In this document: in pieces, positions 42,129 to 49,792 of the stretch | Layout: each line of letters opens with the position of its first letter | Position numbering within the stretch: position 1 is the first letter of the stretch | Origin: DATIXJ01 sp963714795 | GTDB taxonomy: Bacteria > Bacteroidota > Ignavibacteria > UBA10030 > SZUA-254 | DNA length: 64,000 nt | Assembly (NCBI GenBank): GCA_963714795.1 | Contig: CAVQPS010000006.1 | Coordinates: forward strand, 62,001-126,000 | Direction of reading: 5' to 3' | Translations under genes and position numbers: made by a program | The notes under the pieces: model-generated | Databases searched by the model: none | What the model saw: the letters and a program-made list of their open reading frames with translations, nothing else | What the model was told of the DNA's origin: nothing

Positions 42129-42782
42129 ATGGGAAAAGAAAAGCCACAAAAAGGTACAAAAAAAGAAGAAGGTTCTGCGAAGCAAGTATCGCACGAACAT
42201 GAAAAAGGCGTCATGCCGCGATTGGAAGAATTATTCAAAAAATCCGTCGTGCAGAGCCTGATGAAAGAGTTTCAGTACAAGAATATCATGCAGGTGCCGA
42301 AACTTGAAAAGATTTCGATCAACGTCGGCGTCGGGCAGGCAACGCAGGACGCGAAACTTCTCGACAGCGTCGTCAAGGATCTCGAAATCATTGTTGGCCA
42401 AAAAGTTGTGACAACACGCGCCAAGAAAGCAATTTCCAATTTTAAGCTGCGTGAAGGTCTGCCGATCGGAGCACGTGTGACGCTGCGTCAGCACCGGATG
42501 TTTGAGTTCATGGATCGTTTTATCAACGTGGCAGTTCCGCGTATCCGTGACTTCCGCGGCTTTTCCGATAAGTCGTTCGACGGCCGTGGGAATTATACCA
42601 TCGGCATTAAAGAACACATCATTTTTCCCGAGATCGACGTCGATAAAGTGTCGAAGATTTTCGGTATGGATCTGACATTTGTGACGACTGCCGAGACCGA
42701 TCAGGAAGCGTATGCCCTGTTGCGGGAATTCGGTATGCCGTTTGTCAAGCGGCAAGAAGTTCTTGAAAAAAAACCTTCATAA
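42129..42782 (+). CDS. rplE: 50S ribosomal protein L5, possibly with an N-terminal extension
   Basis: The L5 core runs from about residue 29 (M-P-R-L-E-E-L-F) and includes M-Q-V-P-K-L-E-K-I-S-I-N-V-G and R-D-F-R-G-F-S. It binds 5S rRNA and contacts the P-site tRNA. As written, the ORF is 217 residues, about 35 longer than usual, with a Lys/Glu-rich N-terminus. The ATG at 42213 has AAGG upstream and would give a standard-length L5, so the extension may not be translated. Confidence 0.92.
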   Translation: MGKEKPQKGTKKEEGSAKQVSHEHEKGVMPRLEELFKKSVVQSLMKEFQYKNIMQVPKLEKISINVGVGQATQDAKLLDSVVKDLEIIVGQKVVTTRAKKAISNFKLREGLPIGARVTLRQHRMFEFMDRFINVAVPRIRDFRGFSDKSFDGRGNYTIGIKEHIIFPEIDVDKVSKIFGMDLTFVTTAETDQEAYALLREFGMPFVKRQEVLEKKPS

Positions 42783-42802
42783 TTTAGTTCAGGAGAATTC
42801 AG

Positions 42803-42988
42803 TTGGCACGTTTAGCAATGGTTGTAAAAGCAAAAAGGACGCCGAAATATCCGGTCCGCAAACATAACCGATGCGGTATCTGCGGTCGTCCCCGCGCCTT
42901 TATGCGGAGGTTCGGCATTTGCCGATTGTGCTTCCGGAAAATGGCGCTGGAGGGAAAAATTCCCGGTGTGTTGAAAGCAAGCTGGTAA
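42803..42988 (+). CDS. rpsN: 30S ribosomal protein S14 type Z (zinc form)
   Basis: This short S14 (61 residues) starts at TTG after AGGAGA. Cys24-x2-Cys27 and Cys40-x2-Cys43 form the zinc site in the R-C-G-I-C-G-R-P-R-A and C-R-L-C context. This is the small zinc-dependent type rather than the long zinc-free paralogue. Confidence 0.96.
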   Translation: MARLAMVVKAKRTPKYPVRKHNRCGICGRPRAFMRRFGICRLCFRKMALEGKIPGVLKASW

Positions 42989-43003
42989 GGAAAATCAAAT
43001 CAT

Positions 43004-43399
43004 ATGAATACAACAGATCCTATTGCAGATTATTTGACCCGTGTTCGGAACGCAGTACGCGCAAAGCATAAACGCGTCGATATCCCTGCGTCAAATTTGA
43101 AACGTGAATTATCGAAAATTCTCGTGCAGCAAAAATTTATCGCAAGCTATGCCGAAATTCAGGATAAAAAACAGGGCATTCTCCGGTTAACACTGCGGTA
43201 TACCAACGGCGCTTCCGTGATCACCGGACTCGATCGCATCAGCAAGCCCGGGTTGCGTGTGTACGCAGGCGCATCGGAATTGCCGCGAGTGCTGAATGGT
43301 TTAGGCGTTGCGATTCTCTCGACCTCGCGCGGCATTTTACCTGATAAAGAAGCGCGTATACAAAAGGTCGGCGGTGAAGTTCTCTGTCATATTTGGTAA
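43004..43399 (+). CDS. rpsH: 30S ribosomal protein S8
   Basis: The 131-residue S8 begins D-P-I-A-D-Y-L-T-R-V-R-N-A and ends with S-T-S-R-G-I-L-P-D-K-E-A and G-G-E-V-L-C-H-I-W. In enterobacteria S8 represses the spc operon by binding near rplE; no such site was tested here. Confidence 0.97.
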   Translation: MNTTDPIADYLTRVRNAVRAKHKRVDIPASNLKRELSKILVQQKFIASYAEIQDKKQGILRLTLRYTNGASVITGLDRISKPGLRVYAGASELPRVLNGLGVAILSTSRGILPDKEARIQKVGGEVLCHIW

Positions 43400-43421
43400 C
43401 TTAATTATTAAAGTGTAAACA

Positions 43422-43979
43422 ATGTCTCGTATTGGAAGAAAACCGATTCCTGCCGTCAAAGCAGTGAAACTTGAAAAGAAAGACGGAATATTGAAAGTCC
43501 ACGGACCGAAGGGCGAATTGGTCGTTCGTATTCCCGATTCCATCGGATTGGAAGTGAAAGAGAACGAGATTCAATTGACTCGTTCATCCGATATCAAATC
43601 CCAAAAAGCTCTTCACGGAACGTGGCGGGCATTGGTCAATAATATGATGAAAGGCGTGTCGGAAGGCTTTCAGAAGAAATTGGAAATTGTCGGTGTGGGA
43701 TATAAAGCGGAAGTGAAGGGAAAGAGAATTCAGCTTGCCCTCGGATACTCACATCCGATTTTATTCGAACCTCCGGCCGGAATTAAAATTGAAGTTCCTA
43801 TCCCGACAAACATCGTCATTTCGGGAATAGATAAACAGCTTGTCGGACAGGTCGCGGCAAAACTTCGCTCCTTCCGTCCGCCCGAACCGTATAAAGGCAA
43901 GGGTGTGAAGTACGAAGGCGAATATATCCGTCGCAAAGCCGGAAAAGCTGCAGCAACGGCAGGAGCAAAGGCAGGATAA
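43422..43979 (+). CDS. rplF: 50S ribosomal protein L6
   Basis: The 185-residue L6 sits near the GTPase centre. It starts M-S-R-I-G-R-K-P-I and carries R-S-F-R-P-P-E-P-Y-K-G-K-G-V-K-Y near the end. The usual two-domain duplication is present. rplR starts 1 base after its stop. Confidence 0.97.
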   Translation: MSRIGRKPIPAVKAVKLEKKDGILKVHGPKGELVVRIPDSIGLEVKENEIQLTRSSDIKSQKALHGTWRALVNNMMKGVSEGFQKKLEIVGVGYKAEVKGKRIQLALGYSHPILFEPPAGIKIEVPIPTNIVISGIDKQLVGQVAAKLRSFRPPEPYKGKGVKYEGEYIRRKAGKAAATAGAKAG

Positions 43980-43980
43980 C

Positions 43981-44349
43981 ATGATAAAAAAATCCCGAAT
44001 ACAAAAGCGATTAAAAATTAAGAACCGGATTTCGAAGAAAATTCGCGGAACGACGGAACAGCCGCGGCTGACCGTCTATCGCAGTCTTCATCATGTCTAT
44101 GCACAGATCATTGATGATGCACAGCAGAAGACTCTCGTTGCGACATCGTCGCTTGCAACCGATTTGCGGGATGAATTGAAATCGGTGAAGGGAATGAAAG
44201 AGATTGCCAAGCGCGTCGGCAAGAGTATCGCAAAGAAAGCGCTTGAAAAAAATCTGAAACAGGTCGTGTTTGATCGTAACGGGTATTTGTATCACGGCAT
44301 CGTGAAGTCCATGGCAGACGGTGCCCGTGAAGCCGGACTGAAATTTTAG
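43981..44349 (+). CDS. rplR: 50S ribosomal protein L18
   Basis: The 122-residue L18 binds 5S rRNA with L5. R-K-I-R-G-T-T-E-Q-P-R-L-T-V-Y-R-S and F-D-R-N-G-Y-L-Y-H-G are recognisable. It is followed unusually by a tRNA gene, not directly by rpsE. Confidence 0.96.
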   Translation: MIKKSRIQKRLKIKNRISKKIRGTTEQPRLTVYRSLHHVYAQIIDDAQQKTLVATSSLATDLRDELKSVKGMKEIAKRVGKSIAKKALEKNLKQVVFDRNGYLYHGIVKSMADGAREAGLKF

Positions 44350-44377
44350 AGTAAGAGAAGCCGGGCGGCAACGAATT

Positions 44378-44448
44378 TGCCGGGTCGTCTAATGGCAGGA
44401 CAGCGCCCTTTGGAGGCGTCAGTGGTGGTTCGAATCCTCCCCCGGCAG
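44378..44448 (+). tRNA. tRNA-Gln (anticodon TTG) inside the spc operon
   Basis: A 71-base cloverleaf: the acceptor TGCCGGG pairs with CCCGGCA, and the D-arm TCGTCTAATGGCAGGACA is typical of bacterial tRNA-Gln. The anticodon stem-loop is GCGCC-CTTTGGA-GGCGT and the T-loop is GGTTCGAATCC. It lies in the same orientation in the 134-base gap between rplR and rpsE, where no gene is normally found. It must be cut from the ribosomal-protein message or transcribed from an internal promoter I cannot see. Confidence 0.95.
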
Positions 44449-44483
44449 CAAGTACATGAACTTTTTATAATGGAGTAATAACT

Positions 44484-45008
44484 GTGGCGCGAATTAAAGC
44501 AGGTGAGTTTGATCTGAAAGACCGGTTGGTATCCATCAATCGTGTTGCGAAAGTCGTCAAAGGCGGTCGGCGGTTCAGTTTCAGCGCGATCGTCGTTGTC
44601 GGCGACGGAAACGGTCACGTCGGCCTCGGTCTCGGGAAAGCGAATGAAGTGCAGGATGCTATTTCTAAAGGAGTCGATGACGCAAAGAAAAATGTCGTGA
44701 AAGTTTCCGTTGTGAATGGAACTATTCCTCACGCGGTACAAGCGAAATTCGGAGCATCCAAAGTATTGATCAAACCGGCATCGCCGGGAACCGGGTTGAT
44801 TGCCGGCGGCGGTGTACGTGCGGTCCTCGAATCGGCAGGCGTGAAAGATGTCTTGACGAAATCGATAGGTTCATCCAACCCGCACAATGTTGTGAAAGCA
44901 ACGATGAACGCTCTTCTTTCACTGACCGATGCCCGTTCCATGGCCGATCGACGCGGAATGCCTCTTTCGGAATTATTCGGTTCACAACCTTCGACACCTG
45001 CAAACTAA
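44484..45008 (+). CDS. rpsE: 30S ribosomal protein S5
   Basis: The 174-residue S5 begins at GTG, with GGAG upstream. R-L-V-S-I-N-R-V-A-K-V-V-K-G-G-R-R is the dsRBD-like N-domain. G-L-I-A-G-G-G-V-R-A-V-L-E and G-S-S-N-P-H-N-V-V-K-A-T mark the C-domain. It guards decoding accuracy. Confidence 0.97.
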   Translation: MARIKAGEFDLKDRLVSINRVAKVVKGGRRFSFSAIVVVGDGNGHVGLGLGKANEVQDAISKGVDDAKKNVVKVSVVNGTIPHAVQAKFGASKVLIKPASPGTGLIAGGGVRAVLESAGVKDVLTKSIGSSNPHNVVKATMNALLSLTDARSMADRRGMPLSELFGSQPSTPAN

Positions 45009-45020
45009 CGGAAATTCTTT

Positions 45021-45206
45021 ATGGCAAAGCAAATTAAAATTACACAGGTCGTCAGTCAAAACGATTGTCTTGAAGTCCAGAAGCGGACGATCAAGGCATT
45101 GGGACTGGGCAGACCTCATTATTCCACTGTCAAAAACGATACACCGCAAATCCGGGGGATGATTAATGTCATCAAGCATCTCGTAACGGTGGAAGAGGTG
45201 AAATAA
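45021..45206 (+). CDS. rpmD: 50S ribosomal protein L30
   Basis: The 61-residue L30 carries I-T-Q-V-V-S-Q-N-D-C, then R-T-I-K-A-L-G-L-G-R and R-G-M-I-N-V-I-K-H-L. Normal position between rpsE and rplO. Confidence 0.95.
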   Translation: MAKQIKITQVVSQNDCLEVQKRTIKALGLGRPHYSTVKNDTPQIRGMINVIKHLVTVEEVK

Positions 45207-45209
45207 ATT

Positions 45210-45695
45210 ATGGCAAAATCGATACTGAGCAACTTACATTACGCAAAAGGTTCACGAAAAAGAGTAAAACGAATTGCCCGCGGTCAGGGATCAGGGCATG
45301 GCGGAACATCGACGCGCGGTCATAAAGGCGAAGGCGCCCGCTCCGGAACGCATTACCGCCCGTGGTTTGAAGGCGGTCAGATGCCGTTGATCCGCCGGAT
45401 TCCTAAATTCGGATTTCATAGTCCGTTCCGTGTGGAATATCAGGTCGTGAATGTTGCGACGCTCGAAAAATTAGCAGCCGGCGGAAAATTATCCGACGGA
45501 AATGTTACTCCCGAAATTCTCTATACCGTCGGAGCCGTTGCCAAGAAAACAGTTCCGGTAAAGATTTTAGGTGACGGTGATTTGAAGTCCAAACTTCAGA
45601 TTACTGCTCACGCATTCAGCAAATCTGCCGCGCAAAAGATTGAACAGGCGGGCGGCAAAGCAACTACCATATCTCAGTCAGCGAAAAAGCAGTAA
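45210..45695 (+). CDS. rplO: 50S ribosomal protein L15
   Basis: The 161-residue L15 has the Gly/Arg-rich N-terminal extension (R-G-Q-G-S-G-H-G-G-T-S-T-R-G-H-K-G) that threads through 23S rRNA, and a compact C-terminal domain. Its stop codon overlaps the secY ATG by one base. Confidence 0.96.
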   Translation: MAKSILSNLHYAKGSRKRVKRIARGQGSGHGGTSTRGHKGEGARSGTHYRPWFEGGQMPLIRRIPKFGFHSPFRVEYQVVNVATLEKLAAGGKLSDGNVTPEILYTVGAVAKKTVPVKILGDGDLKSKLQITAHAFSKSAAQKIEQAGGKATTISQSAKKQ

Positions 45696-47029
45696 TGGCA
45701 AAATTCAGCGAAAGTTTTCGGAATATTTTTAAAATTCAGGAACTGCGGCAACGCATTCTCTACACTGCCGGTTTGCTTATTGTCGTTCGGTTCGGATCGC
45801 ACGTAACACTTCCCGGTATCGACGCGAAAGTTCTTTCCGATGTCATCCGCAATCAATCATCCAACACGCTCTTCGGTTTGTATGATTTATTTGTCGGCGG
45901 CGCATTTAGGAACGCGGCGATTTTTGCGTTGGGCATTATGCCGTATATCAGCGCATCCATTATCATCCAGCTTCTGGGCGCGGTCATTCCGTATTTTCAG
46001 AAGTTGTCAAAAGAAGGTGAAGAAGGCCGGAAAAAAATTACCCAGTTGACCCGCTACGGTACGGTGATTATATCGCTCCTGCAGGCGTGGGGCGTCAGCG
46101 TGCAATTGTCGAGTATGTCTGCTGCCGGTTCGGCAATCATCCCTCCTGAAGTACAGGGATTCATGTTTCATGTGACGGCAATGATCGTACTGACTGCCGG
46201 AACGATATTCATGATGTGGCTGGGCGAGCAAATTACCGAACGCGGTATCGGCAACGGAATTTCCCTGATTATTTTTATCGGCATCATTGCCCGTTTTCCG
46301 CATGCATTACTGGATGAATATCAGCTCGTCAGTTCCGGTGCCCGCGGTCTCATCGTCGAGTTGATCATCGTTGCGTTGATGGTCGTGATTGTTGCAGGCA
46401 TCGTGCTGGTCACACAGGCGACCCGCCGCATTCCCGTTCAATATGCAAAGCGTGTTGTCGGTCGAAAAGTATATGGCGGCGTCACACAATATATTCCGAT
46501 GCGCGTCAATACTGCCGGCGTTATGCCGATTATTTTCGCGCAGGCAATCATGTTTATTCCCAATACGATTCTGACTTTTTTCCCTGACAGTGATTTTTTG
46601 CAGAATATTGCCGGATATTTTAATTATACATCCGCCACCTATTCTGTCATTTATGCTTTGATGATTATCTTCTTCACGTATTTTTATACGGCGGTTGCTT
46701 TCAATCCGAAAGATGTTGCCGAGACGATGCAGAAGCAGGGCGGATTTATTCCCGGTATTCGGCCCGGCAAAAATACGTCCGATTTTATCGATAATATTTT
46801 GACGAAGATTACCCTTCCCGGGTCGATCTTCCTGGCAATCATTGCAATTCTTCCCGCGTTCATGGTGCGGATGGGTGTGACTTCGAATTTCGCAAGCTTC
46901 TTCGGCGGCACGAGTCTCTTGATCGTGGTCGGCGTCGGGCTCGATACGCTTCAGCAAATCGAATCGCACCTCTTGATGCGTCATTATGACGGCTTTATGA
47001 AGAGCGGTAAAATGAAAGGTCGTCGTTGA
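45695..47029 (+). CDS. secY: preprotein translocase subunit SecY
   Basis: The 444-residue channel protein has ten transmembrane helices. G-I-M-P-Y-I-S-A-S-I-I-I-Q-L-L is TM2, G-N-G-I-S-L-I-I-F is in the middle, and F-N-P-K-D-V-A-E-T-M-Q-K-Q-G-G-F-I-P-G-I-R-P-G is the large cytoplasmic loop that contacts ribosomes and SecA. It pairs with SecE at 20603. Confidence 0.97.
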   Translation: MAKFSESFRNIFKIQELRQRILYTAGLLIVVRFGSHVTLPGIDAKVLSDVIRNQSSNTLFGLYDLFVGGAFRNAAIFALGIMPYISASIIIQLLGAVIPYFQKLSKEGEEGRKKITQLTRYGTVIISLLQAWGVSVQLSSMSAAGSAIIPPEVQGFMFHVTAMIVLTAGTIFMMWLGEQITERGIGNGISLIIFIGIIARFPHALLDEYQLVSSGARGLIVELIIVALMVVIVAGIVLVTQATRRIPVQYAKRVVGRKVYGGVTQYIPMRVNTAGVMPIIFAQAIMFIPNTILTFFPDSDFLQNIAGYFNYTSATYSVIYALMIIFFTYFYTAVAFNPKDVAETMQKQGGFIPGIRPGKNTSDFIDNILTKITLPGSIFLAIIAILPAFMVRMGVTSNFASFFGGTSLLIVVGVGLDTLQQIESHLLMRHYDGFMKSGKMKGRR

Positions 47030-47075
47030 TTGGTGTCGGACAGTGTACCTGCAGACCAATCCCGAGCCGTTGAGT

Positions 47076-47840
47076 ATGTCGAAAGCAACGATAAAGTCGC
47101 AGCAAGAAATTCTTTTCATGAAGGAAAGCTGCGGAATTGTTGCAGAAGTGTTGCGGTTATTGAAAGAGCATGTTCGTCCCGGCGTTACCACCGGTGAGTT
47201 GGATGCGATCGCTGAAAGTTATATCCGGTCGCAAGGCGGCGAGCCGGCGTTTAAAGGATACGGAAGCGATAAACACAATTTGTTTCCGGCAACATTATGT
47301 ACGTCCGTCGACGATGAAGTCGTTCACGGCATCCCGGGAAAACGGGTGTTGCATGAAGGTGAAATTGTTTCCATCGATGTCGGTGTGAAGAAAAATGAAT
47401 TTTACGGCGATGGCGCTTGGACGTTTCCGGTCGGAAAAATTTCCGAAGACAAGATCCGGCTCATGAAAGTGACCGAAGAGTCGCTCTTTAAAGGTATCGA
47501 GCAGGCACGCGCAGGAAATCACGTTCACGATATATCTGCTGCAGTTCAGTCACATGTAGAACAAGCGGGGTTTTCTGTCGTTCGTGATCTGGTCGGGCAC
47601 GGTATCGGCAGGAATTTACATGAAGATCCCGCAGTTCCCAATTACGGCGAACAGGGAACAGGTTTGGTTCTTCAAAACGGCATGACAATCGCCATCGAAC
47701 CGATGGTGAATTTCGGAACGTTTCGTGTTCATGTGGATCGTGACGGTTGGACAATACGCACCGCCGATCGTCTGCCGTCGGCACATTTTGAGCATACGGT
47801 TTTAGTGACAACAAGTACAGCGGAAATTCTTACAATCTGA
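47076..47840 (+). CDS. map: type I methionine aminopeptidase
   Basis: This 254-residue metallo-aminopeptidase removes N-terminal Met from new proteins. The pita-bread metal ligands are visible: Asp in D-V-G-V, Asp in Y-G-D-G-A-W, His in G-H-G-I-G, Glu in I-E-P-M and Glu in F-E-H-T-V-L-V. I use the ATG at 47076; an in-frame GTG at 47043 would add 11 residues. Adenylate kinase, often found before map, is absent. Confidence 0.95.
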   Translation: MSKATIKSQQEILFMKESCGIVAEVLRLLKEHVRPGVTTGELDAIAESYIRSQGGEPAFKGYGSDKHNLFPATLCTSVDDEVVHGIPGKRVLHEGEIVSIDVGVKKNEFYGDGAWTFPVGKISEDKIRLMKVTEESLFKGIEQARAGNHVHDISAAVQSHVEQAGFSVVRDLVGHGIGRNLHEDPAVPNYGEQGTGLVLQNGMTIAIEPMVNFGTFRVHVDRDGWTIRTADRLPSAHFEHTVLVTTSTAEILTI

Positions 47841-47848
47841 TAGGGTGA

Positions 47849-48067
47849 ATGGCAAAACAGGGACCGATTACCATGGACGGCGTTATCACCGATACGCTGC
47901 CGAACGCGATGTTTCGGGTAAAACTCGACAACGGTCATGAAATTCTTGCTGTCATTTCAGGAAAAATGCGCATGCATTACATTAAAATTTTAGTCGGCGA
48001 TAAAGTGACGGTGGAACTGTCGCCGTATGACCTGAGTAAAGGTCGTATTACGTATCGATATAAGTAA
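47849..48067 (+). CDS. infA: translation initiation factor IF-1
   Basis: The 72-residue OB-fold factor shows G-V-I-T-D-T-L-P-N-A-M-F-R-V, G-K-M-R-M-H-Y-I-K-I and R-I-T-Y-R-Y. It occupies the ribosomal A site during initiation. Normal place between map and rpmJ. Confidence 0.97.
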   Translation: MAKQGPITMDGVITDTLPNAMFRVKLDNGHEILAVISGKMRMHYIKILVGDKVTVELSPYDLSKGRITYRYK

Positions 48068-48079
48068 CAGGAGCAGACA

Positions 48080-48193
48080 ATGAAAGTTCGATCATCGGTA
48101 AAAAAGTTGTGTGAAAACTGCAAGATCATCCGGCGCAAAGGCGTCGTTCGTGTGATCTGCAAAAATCCCAAACATAAACAGCGTCAGGGATAA
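48080..48193 (+). CDS. rpmJ: 50S ribosomal protein L36 (zinc form)
   Basis: The 37-residue L36 starts M-K-V-R-S-S-V-K-K and has Cys11, Cys14, Cys27 and His32 as the zinc site. AGGAG lies upstream. It ends H-K-Q-R-Q-G. Confidence 0.97.
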   Translation: MKVRSSVKKLCENCKIIRRKGVVRVICKNPKHKQRQG

Positions 48194-48241
48194 TAACTCT
48201 TTTCGTTGGACTGGAATTTTTTTTGAAAGGATGAAAATTCA

Positions 48242-48625
48242 GTGGCTCGTATCGCAGGAATAGATTTACCCAAAGGAAAACGTTCGGAGATCGGTCTGAC
48301 CTATATTTTCGGAATCGGACGGACGACCGCTCATCGTATTCTCGATCAGGCCGGCGTCAGTTACGGCAAACGGATCGGCGATTTGACCGACGATGAAGTG
48401 GCAAAGATTCGTTCCATCATCACCGCCGATGTGAAAGTCGAAGGTGCGTTGCGCAGTGAAACGCAAATGAACATCAAGCGGCTGATGGACATCAATTGTT
48501 ACCGCGGTCTTCGGCATCGAAAAGGTTTACCGGTCCGCGGACAGCGCACACGTACGAATGCACGAACACGCAAAGGTAAGAGAAAGACCGTTGCCGGAAA
48601 GAAAAAAGTAGCAGCCAAGAAGTAA
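48242..48625 (+). CDS. rpsM: 30S ribosomal protein S13
   Basis: The 127-residue S13 begins at GTG after GAAAGGA: A-R-I-A-G-I-D-L-P follows. Its C-terminal basic tail (R-G-L-P-V-R-G-Q-R-T-R-T-N-A-R-T) contacts tRNA in the A and P sites. Confidence 0.97.
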   Translation: MARIAGIDLPKGKRSEIGLTYIFGIGRTTAHRILDQAGVSYGKRIGDLTDDEVAKIRSIITADVKVEGALRSETQMNIKRLMDINCYRGLRHRKGLPVRGQRTRTNARTRKGKRKTVAGKKKVAAKK

Positions 48626-48647
48626 TTCATTATAACGAGAAAGATTT

Positions 48648-49058
48648 ATGGGAAAACAGGCAGCAGCAGCTCCCCAGGCGGGAGCAACAAAAAAGAAAAA
48701 GAAAATTCAGGTCGATGTTACCGGAAAAGCATTTATCAAAGCGACCTTCAACAATGTCATCGTTACCATCACCGATGTGTATGGTAACGTGATCAGCTGG
48801 TCCTCCGCCGGACGCAACGGATTCAAGGGATCACGAAAAAATACTCCGTTCGCATCGCAGGTGAGCGCGGAAGCGGCTGCAAAGGAAGCGTTTGATCTCG
48901 GACTGCGAAAAGTCGAAGTCTTTGTGAAAGGACCCGGTTCCGGACGCGAGGCGGGAATTCGTTCCTTGCAGACGGTCGGGTTGGAAGTGTTGAGTATACG
49001 GGACATTACGCCGGTTCCGCATAACGGTTGTCGTCCACCGAAACGGCGGCGTGTCTAA
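48648..49058 (+). CDS. rpsK: 30S ribosomal protein S11
   Basis: The 136-residue S11 forms part of the platform. F-N-N-V-I-V-T-I-T-D and G-P-G-S-G-R-E-A, with the closing H-N-G-C-R-P-P-K-R-R-R, are diagnostic. The first 23 residues are an Ala/Lys-rich extension. Confidence 0.97.
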   Translation: MGKQAAAAPQAGATKKKKKIQVDVTGKAFIKATFNNVIVTITDVYGNVISWSSAGRNGFKGSRKNTPFASQVSAEAAAKEAFDLGLRKVEVFVKGPGSGREAGIRSLQTVGLEVLSIRDITPVPHNGCRPPKRRRV

Positions 49059-49092
49059 ACAAACGGTTACAATTTCATTTACGTAGGAGTTT

Positions 49093-49722
49093 ATGGGAAG
49101 ATATATAGATGCAAGTTGTCGGTTATGCCGGAGAGAACGTCAGAAGTTATTTCTCAAGGGCACGAAATGTTTTACGGAAAAGTGTCCGGTCGAACGCCGC
49201 GCCTATCCGCCCGGACAGCACGGGCAAACGCGCCGGCAGAAAATATCCGAGTACGGCGTTCAGCTTCGCGAGAAGCAGAAAATCCGCCGCATGTACGGAT
49301 TGCAGGAAAATCAATTCCGTAATTATTTTGAAAAAGCATTGCGTCAGACAGGGCGCACGGGCGAAATGCTCATAAAGATGCTGGAGCGCCGGCTCGATAA
49401 CGTCGTTTATCGCATGGGGTTTGCCCCGTCGCGCAAAGCGGGTCGTCAGCTCATCACGCATGGTCATCTGATGGTGAACAGTCAGTCCGTCACCATTCCT
49501 TCATTTCTGTTGAAGGCGGGTGATATCGTGCAGGTACGCGATGTCAGCAAAAAGCTTGACGTCATTCATTCGTCGATGAAACGGATGAAAGACAATGCCA
49601 TGCTTCCGTGGCTGAGTCTCGACAAGGCGACCATGTCAGGAACATTTTTGAACGTTCCGGAGCGGGCAGATATTCCGTTGAACGCCAACGAACAGCTCGT
49701 CGTCGAGCTCTACTCAAAATAA
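49093..49722 (+). CDS. rpsD: 30S ribosomal protein S4 (zinc-ribbon form)
   Basis: The 209-residue S4 has C-R-L-C at residues 9-12 and C-F-T-E-K-C later, the Cys set of the zinc-binding type. R-R-A-Y-P-P-G-Q-H-G follows, and an S4 RNA-binding domain begins at R-L-D-N-V-V-Y-R-M-G-F. It is a 16S assembly initiator and a possible repressor of the alpha operon. Confidence 0.97.
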   Translation: MGRYIDASCRLCRRERQKLFLKGTKCFTEKCPVERRAYPPGQHGQTRRQKISEYGVQLREKQKIRRMYGLQENQFRNYFEKALRQTGRTGEMLIKMLERRLDNVVYRMGFAPSRKAGRQLITHGHLMVNSQSVTIPSFLLKAGDIVQVRDVSKKLDVIHSSMKRMKDNAMLPWLSLDKATMSGTFLNVPERADIPLNANEQLVVELYSK

Positions 49723-49792
49723 GAAAAACATTTTGTCATTTTTATCGATTATCAGGGATATCCCACGATAGAAACGTTGGGAGAAGGAGATT

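Noticed and set aside
46307..47191. A 294-codon minus-strand open frame across secY
   Set aside because: It is an antisense shadow of secY and map with an unlikely Asn/His/Arg-rich composition.
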